NCBI GenBank assembly: GCA_023392285.1
Contig: JAEVZK010000110.1
Span: 1-52,704, forward strand
Source of the DNA: Armatimonadota bacterium
GTDB taxonomy: Bacteria; Armatimonadota; Fimbriimonadia; Fimbriimonadales; Fimbriimonadaceae
DNA length: 52,704 nucleotides
Direction of reading: 5' to 3'
In this document: in pieces, positions 1-8,105 of the stretch
Layout of the letters: every line of letters begins with the position of its first letter
Position numbering within the stretch: the stretch's first letter is position 1
Made by a program: the position numbers and the translations under genes
Notes under the pieces: model-generated
What the model was told of the DNA's origin: nothing
What the model saw: the letters and a program-made list of their open reading frames with translations, nothing else
Database searches by the model: none

Positions 1-794
1 GGATCGCGAGTCATCATCTCCTCGATATCTTCGAGCTTTCGATAAACCCGATGATCATCGCTTGAGGTGTGGGAGGAGAGCCGGTCTAGGTCCGCCCAAA
101 TCAAGGTGGGTCCCTCGCCTCTGCGAGCCTTCCCGAACGCTGCCGTGGCGGCTTCGTGAACTTTGTCGACGTAGCGAGCATCCACTTTCATCACCGCGTC
201 TTCGGCGATAATCCCGAGGTGGAAAGGCAGAAACTTGCCAGTCGGGGTGGAAATCCCATATTTGTTGTCTTCCACCACGATCACCATCGGCAACTTTTCT
301 TGGAAGGCGTAAGCGATCGCCTCATAGAATTCACCCTGACGGGAAGCCGCATCGCCAACAGTCGTGAGTACGGCGGAATCCTTCCCTTCCAATTTCATCG
401 CCCAGGCAGCGCCACAAGCTGGCAACAGATTTCCTGCGGTTGGAGTGGGTACGGAAAAGACGTTCTTCTCTCGGTTGCTATAGTGGCCAGGCATTTGCCG
501 GCCGCCGCTGGTCGACTCGCGCTTCGCAAAGTAGGCGAGAGCGAGCTCGTAATTGCTCATTCCCTTTGCAAGCATCAGCGCGCGATCGCGGTAGTAAGGA
601 AAAATGTAATCGTCGGCTCGCATCTCGAAGGCAAACGCCGCCAAAGCCTCGTGGCCCATACCGCTCACTTGGAACCAGCCCTTGCTTTGCCTTAACAGAA
701 TCCCTTCACGACGATCGCCTTCACGGCTCAGCATCATGAGTTTCAGAAAATCGAGCTTGGTAAAGCTCCCGAGATTGGCTGGAACTACGGACAT
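1..794 (-). CDS. Thiamine-diphosphate-dependent 2-oxoacid dehydrogenase E1 component, alpha subunit (C-terminus cut by window edge)
   Basis: The frame is open from an ATG at 794 down to base 1, giving 264 residues without the C-terminus. The protein resembles E1 alpha subunits of pyruvate or branched-chain 2-oxoacid dehydrogenases, which decarboxylate the 2-oxoacid on thiamine diphosphate and pass the acyl group to the E2 lipoyl arm. Visible hallmarks are the YRDRA segment near residue 60, a GRQMPGHYS segment, and the diphosphate/Mg-binding stretch beginning GDAASRQGEFYEA and ending in EDNKYGIST. Full-length relatives are about 320-360 residues. An in-frame TAA lies upstream of the ATG and a TATAAT box at 851-856 precedes it. 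The beta subunit could follow beyond the window. Substrate (pyruvate versus branched-chain) cannot be decided here. Confidence 0.88.
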   Translation of the reverse strand, partial: MSVVPANLGSFTKLDFLKLMMLSREGDRREGILLRQSKGWFQVSGMGHEALAAFAFEMRADDYIFPYYRDRALMLAKGMSNYELALAYFAKRESTSGGRQMPGHYSNREKNVFSVPTPTAGNLLPACGAAWAMKLEGKDSAVLTTVGDAASRQGEFYEAIAYAFQEKLPMVIVVEDNKYGISTPTGKFLPFHLGIIAEDAVMKVDARYVDKVHEAATAAFGKARRGEGPTLIWADLDRLSSHTSSDDHRVYRKLEDIEEMMTRD

Positions 795-850
795 ATTTTC
801 GGTTTTGACCTCTTCTTCGTTGAATCGGCCGGCGTACGCCGACAGCTTGC

Positions 851-856
851 ATTATA
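851..856 (-). promoter_or_regulatory. -10 box (TATAAT) upstream of E1 alpha
   Basis: A perfect TATAAT lies about 56 nt upstream of the E1 alpha ATG on the minus strand. No good -35 hexamer sits 16-18 nt further upstream. It implies a leader of roughly 50 nt, unlike the leaderless starts common elsewhere in the window. Confidence 0.45.
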
Positions 857-911
857 CCGGCGACGAAATTGGACTTGAGGTCCACCGAACTGGGACCGCG
901 CTCTTCGACGG

Positions 912-2024
912 CTACCGGAACGCAGTGGCTGTCTCTATCTCTTCAAATTTAATGCGATACTTCTCCTTCCCCGCGCTGGTCTTCTCGACGGATTCGTATA
1001 AGATGCCTACCTTGCCGTCGCTGATCCGGCACATGGATGAATAGGCGAAAGACCCCTCCTTAACTATGAAGGACTGAGGCCATGTCCGTCCGCCGTCTTT
1101 CGAGAGTCTCAGGGTTCCGTTGATTCGGCTCGACGAATGATTGGGATTACAGAACAGGAGAACATCCGGGCGGAACGACAGTCGAAGCGTCGAACCTTGG
1201 CAGACAGGATCGGTGAGTTGAGGATCGAACTTGATCGACTCCCAAGTATCTCCCCCATCGTGACTCCAGGTGACCAGGCGGTTCCTACGCGAAGCCTGAT
1301 TGCGAGCATTCATATAGAGATCGCCATTCGCCAGCTCCGCAACCTGAGTTTCATTTGGGTTTGCGCCGTCCAGCCTAGACGCAATCTTGCCGCGCCGCCA
1401 TGTTTTTCCTTGGTCATCGCTATAGACCGCAAACACCTCATATCTCCCCTGACTGCCTTCGTTCATTGGAAAGACAAGGCGTCCTCGATGGGTCCCCCGC
1501 TCCAGCTCGATGCCCATGCCGGGGCCAGAAGCTTCGGATTGCGACGTGGGAGACTTCACCGACCTGCTTACATCCAACGGGTTGCTCCACGTTCGGCCGT
1601 CATCATCGCTCCAAATCAGGAATGTCAAGCAAGACGACTTTGGATCAAATCCAGGCCGAGTGGTCCGCTCATTCAGCCCCGACGGATACCGCTGGTACAT
1701 CAGCCAAACCCGTCCGTGCTTGGTGGCAATTACACACGGATTGTTGAGCGAGTGCGGCTGGTCAGAGGCGATGGTTGCGAGCGGAGACCACTCGCGGCTG
1801 CCTCGTTCCCTCCTTCGCATGACCAAAGCGTTGGCGGCTTGATCGCTAACCGACTGCCTCCCTTCCGCAAAGGCAAGCAAAGTTCCTCGATTCGTTCTGC
1901 ACAAAGCAGGAATTCGAAAGGTGTCATAGTGTCCACCTTGTTCGATTTGACCGCTAACGAAAACATCTTGGGCGCTCAGATTGCGGGTGGGGAGCCAGAG
2001 CAGGCTTGCTAATAGCGTCAACAT
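912..2024 (-). CDS. Secreted exo-sialidase-like protein (BNR/Asp-box, GH33-type)
   Basis: This 370-residue protein has sialidase hallmarks. After a signal peptide (hydrophobic residues 1-18, ending near LSA-QD) comes the FRIP motif at 36-39, which carries an arginine of the carboxylate-binding triad. Four Asp boxes of form S-x-D-x-G-x-T-W follow at about 139-146, 202-209, 254-261 and 308-315. An internal NETQVAEL segment and a late YES segment fit the positions of the catalytic Glu and Tyr/Glu pair. Such enzymes release terminal sialic acids from glycans, or act on related nonulosonic acids or Kdn. The frame stays open to a GTG at 2123, but the ATG at 2024 puts the signal peptide at the N-terminus, so I prefer it. 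No sialic-acid catabolic genes are nearby. Confidence 0.83.
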   Translation of the reverse strand: MLTLLASLLWLPTRNLSAQDVFVSGQIEQGGHYDTFRIPALCRTNRGTLLAFAEGRQSVSDQAANALVMRRRERGSREWSPLATIASDQPHSLNNPCVIATKHGRVWLMYQRYPSGLNERTTRPGFDPKSSCLTFLIWSDDDGRTWSNPLDVSRSVKSPTSQSEASGPGMGIELERGTHRGRLVFPMNEGSQGRYEVFAVYSDDQGKTWRRGKIASRLDGANPNETQVAELANGDLYMNARNQASRRNRLVTWSHDGGDTWESIKFDPQLTDPVCQGSTLRLSFRPDVLLFCNPNHSSSRINGTLRLSKDGGRTWPQSFIVKEGSFAYSSMCRISDGKVGILYESVEKTSAGKEKYRIKFEEIETATAFR

Positions 2025-2208
2025 CAAGGCCGTACCCCTGCAAGGCCTCTCGCGATCTTCTCCCCGCCAGCTCTGGAAATCTTGTTGTGGAGGCTCATGC
2101 CCCAAGAATACAAAAATTTTCACTGGCGGTTTGTGCCCTCTGATGAAGCTCGTCGATCCGGGAGACCTGCACTGGAAACGTCAAGTGGCTTTCCTCAAAA
2201 AAGCTAGG

Positions 2209-2214
2209 TATAAT
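2209..2214 (+). promoter_or_regulatory. -10 box (TATAAT) for the RRM protein gene
   Basis: A perfect TATAAT stands about 111 nt upstream of the TTG start at 2326. No strong -35 match is visible. The pyrimidine-rich leader of roughly 105 nt is long for this window and may carry post-transcriptional control, as in other cold-inducible RNA-binding protein genes. Confidence 0.5.
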
Positions 2215-2313
2215 CTTTGCGTTACGCTCAAAAAGTCAGGATCACCTTTGCCTCCCTTCTATTGTTGTTGGTTCCGCATCGATCTACCTTTGAACCGCAA
2301 CAAGTAAAACATT

Positions 2314-2319
2314 AGGAGG
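2314..2319 (+). promoter_or_regulatory. Strong ribosome binding site that fixes a TTG start
   Basis: A perfect AGGAGG lies 6 nt before the TTG at 2326. It is the strongest Shine-Dalgarno site in the window and identifies the rare TTG as the true start of the RRM protein. Confidence 0.85.
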
Positions 2320-2325
2320 CCTCCA

Positions 2326-2691
2326 TTGGCTAAAACTTTATACGTAGGCAACTTGCCTTATTCAACCACCGAATCCGGTCTGATCGAACACTTCTCAAAC
2401 TATGGTGCGACTAACGCTCGCATCGTCGAAGGTCGCGGCTTTGGCTTCGTGGACGTCGCAGACGACATGCTCGAAACCGCAGTCGGCGATAAGAACCAAA
2501 CTCAACTCGATGGAAGAACCATCACTGTGAACGAGGCTCGGCCTAAGGAAAATCGCGGCGGCGGTGGCGGAGGCTACGGCGGTGGCGGCCGTTCCGGTGG
2601 TGGCGGAGGCTACGGCGGCGGCGGACGGTCCGGCGGTGGGGGAGGCTACGGCGGTGGGCGTGGCGGCGGTCGAGGCGGCCGAGGCTACTAA
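2326..2691 (+). CDS. Glycine-rich RRM RNA-binding protein
   Basis: This 121-residue protein has one RNA recognition motif followed by a Gly-rich tail. RNP2 reads LYVGNL near residues 4-9 and RNP1 reads GRGFGFVDV near 37-45; the aromatic residues that stack on RNA bases are present. After about residue 78 the tail is almost pure Gly with Tyr, Arg and Ser, resembling cyanobacterial Rbp and plant GRP proteins that bind RNA and act as chaperones in the cold. The loop between RNP2 and RNP1 is shorter than usual, so the domain is compact (about 70 residues). The start is TTG, supported by AGGAGG. It is monocistronic, between a TATAAT at 2209 and a strong terminator at 2719-2751. Confidence 0.92.
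   Translation: MAKTLYVGNLPYSTTESGLIEHFSNYGATNARIVEGRGFGFVDVADDMLETAVGDKNQTQLDGRTITVNEARPKENRGGGGGGYGGGGRSGGGGGYGGGGRSGGGGGYGGGRGGGRGGRGY
2557..2685 (+). repeat. In-frame repeat encoding Gly-rich tail of the RRM protein
   Basis: The 3' end of the RRM gene is built of imperfect 36-nt units encoding about twelve residues of the form YGGGGRSGGGGG, repeated at least twice and then degenerating into GGGRGG runs. Tail length may vary between strains through slippage or unequal recombination. Confidence 0.7.
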
Positions 2692-2718
2692 GCCCTTCCT
2701 CAAGTCTTCTACTTTACC

Positions 2719-2751
2719 TGGCCGTCTCGGATAAGAGACGGCCACGTTTTT
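2719..2751 (+). terminator. Intrinsic terminator of the RRM gene
   Basis: A perfect 10-bp GC-rich stem (2719-2728 pairing with 2735-2744) with loop GGATAA is followed by CG and a run of five T. It sits 28 nt after the RRM stop codon and precedes the convergent DUF1810 gene. Confidence 0.9.
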
Positions 2752-2793
2752 CTCATTTACGTCCCGTCCCCTTCACCCCTGATTCAACATGGC

Positions 2794-3225
2794 TCATAAC
2801 AGGGCCAACGTCGCTTCATCGGGTCCTTCAAGAAAAGTGCCAAGGGCGCGTTGAAAAATATTTCCCTCGTCTTCATCCATCTTGGCGAAGAGCGTCAGGC
2901 TGGATCGAAACTTCATCTCGTCCACAGTGCCAAATATTTCCCTAGCTGATCGACGGGAATGGGATAAACATGCCCGTGTGCACTCGCGGAGCCGCTCACC
3001 CAGAACCGGATGGAGCAGGTATGCACGCGCCTCTGCTTGAGATTTGATTCCATAGCGATGCGCCATGGCGCTCTGCCCTAACCCATCCATTTGGGGAAAG
3101 ATAAACCACATCCAATGGCTCACCTTCTGCCCACGCATGAGTTCGCCTAGCGCTTGTGAGTAAACGTGCTGCTGCGCGTCCAGAAAGCGTTGTAAATCAA
3201 AAGGATCGTTCACGTTCTTAGTCAA
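2794..3225 (-). CDS. DUF1810 family protein
   Basis: This 143-residue protein matches the DUF1810/COG5579 pattern. It begins with a DLQRFLDAQ segment, then SHWMWFIFPQ, a GLG-S segment and an EARAYLLHP segment, and ends near the usual family length of about 140. Family function is unknown; the conserved Trp/His/Phe cluster suggests a nucleotide- or ADP-ribose-related enzyme, but that is speculative. The start is taken as TTG at 3225 with AGGGTGA nine nt upstream; a GTG at 3213 is the alternative. It converges on the RRM gene and is probably transcribed alone. Confidence 0.8.
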   Translation of the reverse strand: MTKNVNDPFDLQRFLDAQQHVYSQALGELMRGQKVSHWMWFIFPQMDGLGQSAMAHRYGIKSQAEARAYLLHPVLGERLRECTRACLSHSRRSAREIFGTVDEMKFRSSLTLFAKMDEDEGNIFQRALGTFLEGPDEATLALL

Positions 3226-3263
3226 GGATCGAGTTCACCCTGCGGGGAGCTGCTTCGAAAGTT

Positions 3264-3290
3264 ACCACCCGAACCACCCGAACCACCCGA
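3264..3290. repeat. Three tandem copies of a 9-nt repeat
   Basis: ACCACCCGA is repeated three times without a break, followed by a partial fourth unit. It lies in the 247-nt gap between the DUF1810 gene and the inositol-phosphate synthase gene. Nothing else is recognisable in that gap. Confidence 0.85.
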
Positions 3291-3472
3291 ACCCACCACT
3301 CAACGCCAACCATGCGCCGCCACGTCGCAAGTGGGTTAGGCTGGGATCGCAACCAACCTTAATCGAATTATGAAATTTCAGCATCTTCTACAAAGCCTGA
3401 AACAATGTATGTCGGGTTGCGGTCAATCAACGACGAGTTGGATGTAACGAGCGTGCATCCGCCAAGGCATAC

Positions 3473-4555
3473 ATGAGTAAACGCATTCGAGTGGCAATCG
3501 TCGGCGTGGGAAACTGCGCATCTGCCCTCATCCAGGGTGTTGAATTCTATAAAGATGCCGATAGAAGTGAATTCGTTCCAGGGCTGATGCACGTCGAGTT
3601 GGGCGGCTATCACATTCGCGACATCGAGTTTGTTGCCGCGTTTGATGTAGCCGAATCAAAAGTCGGTAAGTGCCTGAGCGAAGCAATTTTTGCTGCTCCG
3701 AACAACACCTTCAAATTTTCGAAGGTGCCCTGCAACGGTGTGAAAGTCAGTCGTGGTCCCACGATCGATGGACTGGGCAAGTACCTGAAGGAAGTCGTGC
3801 GGGAATCGGAGGCGACGCCAGTGGATGTGGCCAAGGTGCTTCGGGATACTCGCGCCGAAGTGGTCATCAATTACCTCCCGGTAGGCTCCGAGGAAGCGGC
3901 AAAGTTCTATGCGCAGGCCGCTCTCGATGCGGGTTGCGCTTTGATCAACTGCATTCCAGTTTTTCTCGCGTCAAAAGTCGAATGGGCAGACAAGTTCGAG
4001 GCTAAGGGCCTGCCGATCATCGGGGACGACATCAAGTCACAGCTTGGCGCCACCATCACCCACCGGGTGCTCACCCACCTCTTTCGAGAGCGGGGCGTCC
4101 ACCTCGATCGAACTTACCAGCTCAACTTTGGCGGCAACACGGACTTTATGAACATGCTTGAACGGGAGCGACTGGAGTCGAAGAAGATCTCTAAGACAAG
4201 AGCTGTGACGAGCCAACTCGACTACGACATGTCGGACGCAGAGGCGCACGTGGGACCAAGCGATTACGTTCCATGGCTTGAAGATCGTAAGTTTTGCCAC
4301 ATCCGCATGGAAGGTACGACCTTCGGAAACGTTCCTCTTCTCTGCGAGGTGAAGCTGGAGGTATGGGATTCTCCAAATTCTGCCGGAGTCGTCATTGACG
4401 CGGTGCGCTGTGCGCGCCTTGCCCTCGACCGAGGAATTGGTGGAGCGCTGCTCGGCCCTTCAAGCTACTTTATGAAGTCGCCACCCGAACAGTATTGCGA
4501 TAGCGAAGCTTATATGAGGACTGAAGACTTTATCAGCGGAGCGGGGACCGAGTGA
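3473..4555 (+). CDS. ino1: Inositol-3-phosphate synthase (INO1 type)
   Basis: The 360-residue protein would convert D-glucose 6-phosphate to L-myo-inositol 1-phosphate with an internal NAD+ redox cycle. The N-terminal Rossmann segment has GVGNCASAL near residues 11-19. Further hallmarks are VVINYLPVGSEEA, IPVFLAS, a GDDIKSQLGAT segment, NFGGNTDFMNM and the C-terminal ALDRGIGGALLGPSSYFMKSPP. Length and motifs fit the short bacterial/archaeal class. The ATG at 3473 has only a weak AAGG site and no TANNNT box, so the cluster promoter is unclear. The last codons overlap the next gene (GTGA), so it heads a translationally coupled cluster. It implies that inositol, or an inositol phosphate, is an input to the cluster product. 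Confidence 0.93.
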   Translation: MSKRIRVAIVGVGNCASALIQGVEFYKDADRSEFVPGLMHVELGGYHIRDIEFVAAFDVAESKVGKCLSEAIFAAPNNTFKFSKVPCNGVKVSRGPTIDGLGKYLKEVVRESEATPVDVAKVLRDTRAEVVINYLPVGSEEAAKFYAQAALDAGCALINCIPVFLASKVEWADKFEAKGLPIIGDDIKSQLGATITHRVLTHLFRERGVHLDRTYQLNFGGNTDFMNMLERERLESKKISKTRAVTSQLDYDMSDAEAHVGPSDYVPWLEDRKFCHIRMEGTTFGNVPLLCEVKLEVWDSPNSAGVVIDAVRCARLALDRGIGGALLGPSSYFMKSPPEQYCDSEAYMRTEDFISGAGTE

Positions 4556-5337
4556 GTATTTCGGAGCGAGCCACGGATCGTCGCCAGGCCATTGCTGACC
4601 GAGTTAAAGAGCTTGGACCCTGGTTCCACAACATGAATCTGGGCGGGGTCTGGACGGCCCCAGAGCACTTCCTAGGCGATTACCCGAACGTCAAGTTCCG
4701 CCGTTTTGAGAGAGTCTTGCCAGCAGACATGGCGGGAATGACGGTATTGGACATCGGCTGTAACGCAGGGTTCTATGCCATGGAAATGAAGCGACGGGGA
4801 GCAGCGCGCGTCGTCGGAACTGATTCCGACCCACGCTACTTGGCTCAAGCGCAATTCGCTGCCGAGGTGAACGGCCTAGACATCGACTTTCGGCTTCAAA
4901 GCGTCTATGACGTCGCCAAGTTGGGAGAAAAATTCGATCTCGTCATCTTCATGGGGGTGCTCTACCACCTTCGACATCCTCTCCTTGCGCTAGATCTTAT
5001 TCGTGAGCACGTAGCGAAGGATCTCTTGCTCTTCCAGTCCATGCAGCGAGGCAGCGAAGAGATCGAACCGTTCGAATCCGACTATGAGTTTGAGGAGACC
5101 AAGATATTCGATCAAGAGGCTTACCCGAAGATGTTCTTTGTGGAAAATCGCTATTCACACGATCCTACAAACTGGTGGATTCCGAATCGAGCCTGCGCCG
5201 AAGCCATGTTGAGGAGCGCTGGATTTCAGGTTGAAGAGCATCCCGAAGCCGAGGTGTACCTTTGCCGCACCGCTCCGCTCGCACCGCTGCCGGATGGACC
5301 GCGGGCTGTGCACCCAGCCCCAGGAGCCGACGCTTGA
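4552..5337 (+). CDS. SAM-dependent methyltransferase, CmoB/DUF1698-like
   Basis: This 261-residue protein has a Class I methyltransferase core. SAM-binding motif I reads LDIGCNAGFYAMEMKRRG near residues 66-83, followed by an acidic GTDSD end of strand two and the post-motif DLVIFMGVLYHLRHP, close to CmoB (tRNA wobble-uridine) proteins. The N-terminal PWFHNMNLGGVWTAP segment also resembles that group. The context is not a tRNA-modification locus: it overlaps ino1 by four bases (GTGA) and the next glycosidase by four bases (TTGA). I recall a bacterial family of CmoB-like methyltransferases (TIGR04290) in such settings. The substrate is unknown; a sugar or inositol derivative is inferred from the neighbours. 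Confidence 0.85.
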   Translation: MSISERATDRRQAIADRVKELGPWFHNMNLGGVWTAPEHFLGDYPNVKFRRFERVLPADMAGMTVLDIGCNAGFYAMEMKRRGAARVVGTDSDPRYLAQAQFAAEVNGLDIDFRLQSVYDVAKLGEKFDLVIFMGVLYHLRHPLLALDLIREHVAKDLLLFQSMQRGSEEIEPFESDYEFEETKIFDQEAYPKMFFVENRYSHDPTNWWIPNRACAEAMLRSAGFQVEEHPEAEVYLCRTAPLAPLPDGPRAVHPAPGADA

Positions 5338-6335
5338 TCGAGGCGGTTAAATTTTGGAACGAGCCGAACAACAAATCCCATTGGGACTTTGAGAATCTCG
5401 ATCCTGAATGGCAAATCTTCTCCGATATGGTTCGGCTCGCGACCGAAGCAGTGGAGGCTGAAAACCCGCAGGTTCTGCGAGTCATGGGAGGCATGTCACC
5501 CATCAGCCCCACCTTTGTCCAGAACCTCTGGGCGAAACGAGCCTTGGAAAAGATCGACGCAATCGCCCTTCACGGCTTTCCGCTTGATTGGAATCACTGG
5601 ACAATTCATCAGTGGCCGGACCGGCTTGCCGAAGTCAGCGCAGTGACCGATCTCCCTTTGTGGGTCACCGAAGTGGGAATCTCCACGTTTGGTGCTGAAG
5701 AGGTGCAAGAATGGGGTCTTCACAAGACTGCCGAGCTTCTGATCGGCCGCGCGGAACGCATCCACTGGTATAGCCTATATGACCTGCCAAAGGAATGGCC
5801 CGCCACGACCCGCCATCGCGAAGCGGAAGGTTCATCTTATTACCGGCACTTCTACATGGGATTGTTACGGCAGGACGGATCGCCCAAACCGGCGCTGAAG
5901 CATTTTCCACTTTACGCACCGGAAATGGGCCTTTGCCAGTGGTTTCATTTTGAAGACCACCGTCTCGAAGACGCCGTCCGCTGGCTGCGCAAGCTGGGAG
6001 TGAAGAAATTGAGGACAGGATTGAGCTGGGCTGATCGCTTTAGACCGAATGCGCTGGATTGGTTCGATCGACAGATGAGCGCGCTCGATGAATTTGACAC
6101 GACAATTACCTTCTGCTTCACCCCCGAACACAGGAGTCTCGCGCTTCAAAAGGGGCTTCCCGGCCATCACACGAGCCCTCCCGTCGAGATCGAGGAATAC
6201 GCTGAATTCTGTGCGGAGATGGTGAGGCGCTACGCACCCGGCAGCACCGTTCATCGAGAAGTCCGAAGAGCTGAGGTCTCGGCTCCAGTTCACGTCTCTG
6301 ACGTGGTCGATTCAGCGGCAGCTTCGCGTATTTAG
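5334..6335 (+). CDS. Glycosidase-like protein with apparently circularly permuted (beta/alpha)8 barrel
   Basis: The 333-residue protein begins almost at a FWNEPNNKSHW motif, which looks like strand 4 of a clan GH-A barrel with the acid/base Glu of an NEP motif. Next come IALHGFP and WVTEVGIS (nucleophile-like Glu on strand 7) and IHWYSLYDLP (strand 8). After about residue 190 the order restarts with sequence typical of strands 1-3: WFHFEDHRLEDAV, VKKLRTGLSW, then TITFCFTPEH. The start is TTG at 5334, fixed by AGGAG seven nt upstream and a TTGA overlap with the methyltransferase stop. It ends in TAG directly abutting the next ATG. No signal peptide is seen, so it probably acts in the cytoplasm. 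It is often annotated as a beta-xylosidase, which I cannot confirm. Confidence 0.75.
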   Translation: MIEAVKFWNEPNNKSHWDFENLDPEWQIFSDMVRLATEAVEAENPQVLRVMGGMSPISPTFVQNLWAKRALEKIDAIALHGFPLDWNHWTIHQWPDRLAEVSAVTDLPLWVTEVGISTFGAEEVQEWGLHKTAELLIGRAERIHWYSLYDLPKEWPATTRHREAEGSSYYRHFYMGLLRQDGSPKPALKHFPLYAPEMGLCQWFHFEDHRLEDAVRWLRKLGVKKLRTGLSWADRFRPNALDWFDRQMSALDEFDTTITFCFTPEHRSLALQKGLPGHHTSPPVEIEEYAEFCAEMVRRYAPGSTVHREVRRAEVSAPVHVSDVVDSAAASRI

Positions 6336-6956
6336 ATGACGACCTTTCTCTTAATTCGGCACGCCCTGCACGGTTTTGTGGGCAAGGGGTTGGCCGGCCG
6401 CTTGCCTGCTGTCCATCTCACCGATGAAGGTCGCGTTCAAGCACGAGAACTAGCCGAAACCGTCCTGTCTCTGCCCGTCGACGCTATTTATGCAAGTCCG
6501 CTTGAGCGGACGATGGAAACTGCCGAGCCAATTGGAGCGGCACTCGGGCTGCCGATCCGCCCCGCACCCGAAGCACTAGAGTTCGACTTCGGAGACTGGC
6601 AAGGGCGCAGCTTTGAAGACCTGGGCAAGGAAGAGAGGTGGCGTCGGTTCAACGTGTTCCGGAGCGGTACCAGGGCACCTGGCGGAGAGACAATGCAGGA
6701 TGTACAAGTGCGCGTCGTCGCTTGGATGCTTCGTCTTCGGGAACAGCACCCGGATCAATGCATCGCGATTGTCTCTCATGCCGATACCATTCGCGCTGCG
6801 TTGCTCCACTTCCTTGGCATGCCGCTGGACCACTTCCTTCGCATCGAGATAAAGCCCGCTTCGATTACCGTGTTATCGGTGGACGATGACCAGCCTACGC
6901 TATGGTGTTTCAGTCATTCGGGCGGTTTGCCAACCATGCCCCACACAGAGCGTTAA
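6336..6956 (+). CDS. Histidine phosphatase family protein (phosphoglycerate-mutase-like)
   Basis: The 206-residue protein has the phosphatase signature LIRHA at residues 6-10, where His9 is the phospho-acceptor and Arg8 binds phosphate. A second Arg is in SPLERTMETA, the acidic segment EFDFGDWQG follows, and the second His is in IVSHADTIRAAL near residue 147. The usual RHG is RHA here, which is tolerated in the superfamily. The ATG abuts the stop of the glycosidase gene, so the genes are co-transcribed. In this cluster it may dephosphorylate a sugar phosphate or inositol phosphate, as expected if Ino1 supplies a phosphorylated precursor; that role is inference. Confidence 0.87.
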   Translation: MTTFLLIRHALHGFVGKGLAGRLPAVHLTDEGRVQARELAETVLSLPVDAIYASPLERTMETAEPIGAALGLPIRPAPEALEFDFGDWQGRSFEDLGKEERWRRFNVFRSGTRAPGGETMQDVQVRVVAWMLRLREQHPDQCIAIVSHADTIRAALLHFLGMPLDHFLRIEIKPASITVLSVDDDQPTLWCFSHSGGLPTMPHTER

Positions 6957-7004
6957 AATCCGCGAACAAGACTCGTCTGGAGCTAGTCAGAATGACTCAC
7001 CCCG

Positions 7005-8105
7005 ATGAACCCCCTTCCGTCATCGCCAACCTCATGCGCTTACAGAATTGGAGTTCTGACCTTTCATCGATGCATCAACTACGGCAGCTACTGGCAGGCT
7101 CGAAGTCTCCTGAAGGGATTGGAACTTCTTGGATTCAAAGCCGAGTTGCTGGACCACCGATCGCCAAGAACTGATCGCGCCGAGTGGCGAGTAGCTCTTG
7201 AGCCAACCCTGCCTACATCGGTGAGGAAGCAGGATCGGGAACTCTACGAATGCAAGGTTCGAAAGTTTTCTCAGCTGTTTTGCGACCTGCCAATGTCGCC
7301 CCGGTTTGATCTCGACCATCCGGAGGAACTGCCAAAGTACGACGCGATCGTAGTCGGCAGCGACGAAGTGTGGAATCTTCGGCATCCCTGGTTTGGGGAG
7401 AAGCCCGCCTTCTTTGGCGGAGGATTGCCGACCGACCGGCTCATCAGCTATGCCGCTAGCTTCGGCAATTTCAGTTCATGGGAAGGTATCGGCTCCCCCT
7501 GGACAGACTTGCTGGCTCGTTTCGATCACATCTCGGTTCGAGACGAGAACTCTTGGTGGATGCTCAAGAATGCTCTCGGGATCGAGGTGCCCATCGTTCT
7601 CGATCCTGCACTGCAGTGGGCAATCGACCCCGACGGAACTTGGAAAGGGCCTTCTTCGCCCTTCGCACTCGTGTATGGTCACAACTTCTCCCAAGAATTT
7701 GTCAGCAAGGCACGGGACTGGAGCAGGCGACGCAATCTACCCTTGCTCAGCATCGGATACCGAAATGACTGGGCGGACGACTCGTGGCTCGATGCCGACC
7801 CTCATGATTTCGCCCACGCCTTCGCCCGCTCCCGAGCTGTCCTCACAAACTTTTTCCACGGCTGCATCTTCTCTCTGAGAAACCAGAGACCGTTCGCTTG
7901 TGAAAAGTCCCCATATCGGTCGATCAAGATTTCCGGCCTCGTGGAACTGCTGGAGACCGAGTCACGCCTTGTTTCCCCAAGCGATCCAATGGATGGACTG
8001 CTCGATGAGCCGATACCCGACGCGACCCTTGACCGGATCGAGGCGCTGCGTCGCGCCTCAACCGATTATCTCGCCCAGGCTCTGCAATTTGTCTATGTCT
8101 GTTAG
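7005..8105 (+). CDS. Polysaccharide pyruvyl transferase family protein
   Basis: The 366-residue protein resembles the PF04230 group that adds a pyruvate ketal from phosphoenolpyruvate to a sugar. It opens with YRIGVLTFHRCINYGSYWQA, then DAIVVGSDEVWN, SYAASFG, SVRDENS and VLDPAL, followed by a C-terminal segment with a FHGCIFSL motif. The start ATG at 7005 is the first after an in-frame TGA and has no good Shine-Dalgarno site; it follows the phosphatase by 48 nt. The 3' end overlaps the next gene by 11 nt. Proteins of this family often stand next to FrhB-like proteins in surface-polysaccharide clusters, as here. The sugar acceptor is unknown. Confidence 0.85.
   Translation: MNPLPSSPTSCAYRIGVLTFHRCINYGSYWQARSLLKGLELLGFKAELLDHRSPRTDRAEWRVALEPTLPTSVRKQDRELYECKVRKFSQLFCDLPMSPRFDLDHPEELPKYDAIVVGSDEVWNLRHPWFGEKPAFFGGGLPTDRLISYAASFGNFSSWEGIGSPWTDLLARFDHISVRDENSWWMLKNALGIEVPIVLDPALQWAIDPDGTWKGPSSPFALVYGHNFSQEFVSKARDWSRRRNLPLLSIGYRNDWADDSWLDADPHDFAHAFARSRAVLTNFFHGCIFSLRNQRPFACEKSPYRSIKISGLVELLETESRLVSPSDPMDGLLDEPIPDATLDRIEALRRASTDYLAQALQFVYVC

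Noticed and set aside
1137..2012. 291-codon plus-strand frame opposite the sialidase
   Set aside because: Antisense to a gene with four Asp boxes and a signal peptide; no motif of its own.
3264..3290. CRISPR array seed
   Set aside because: Units are only 9 nt, without spacers, and no cas genes are in the window.
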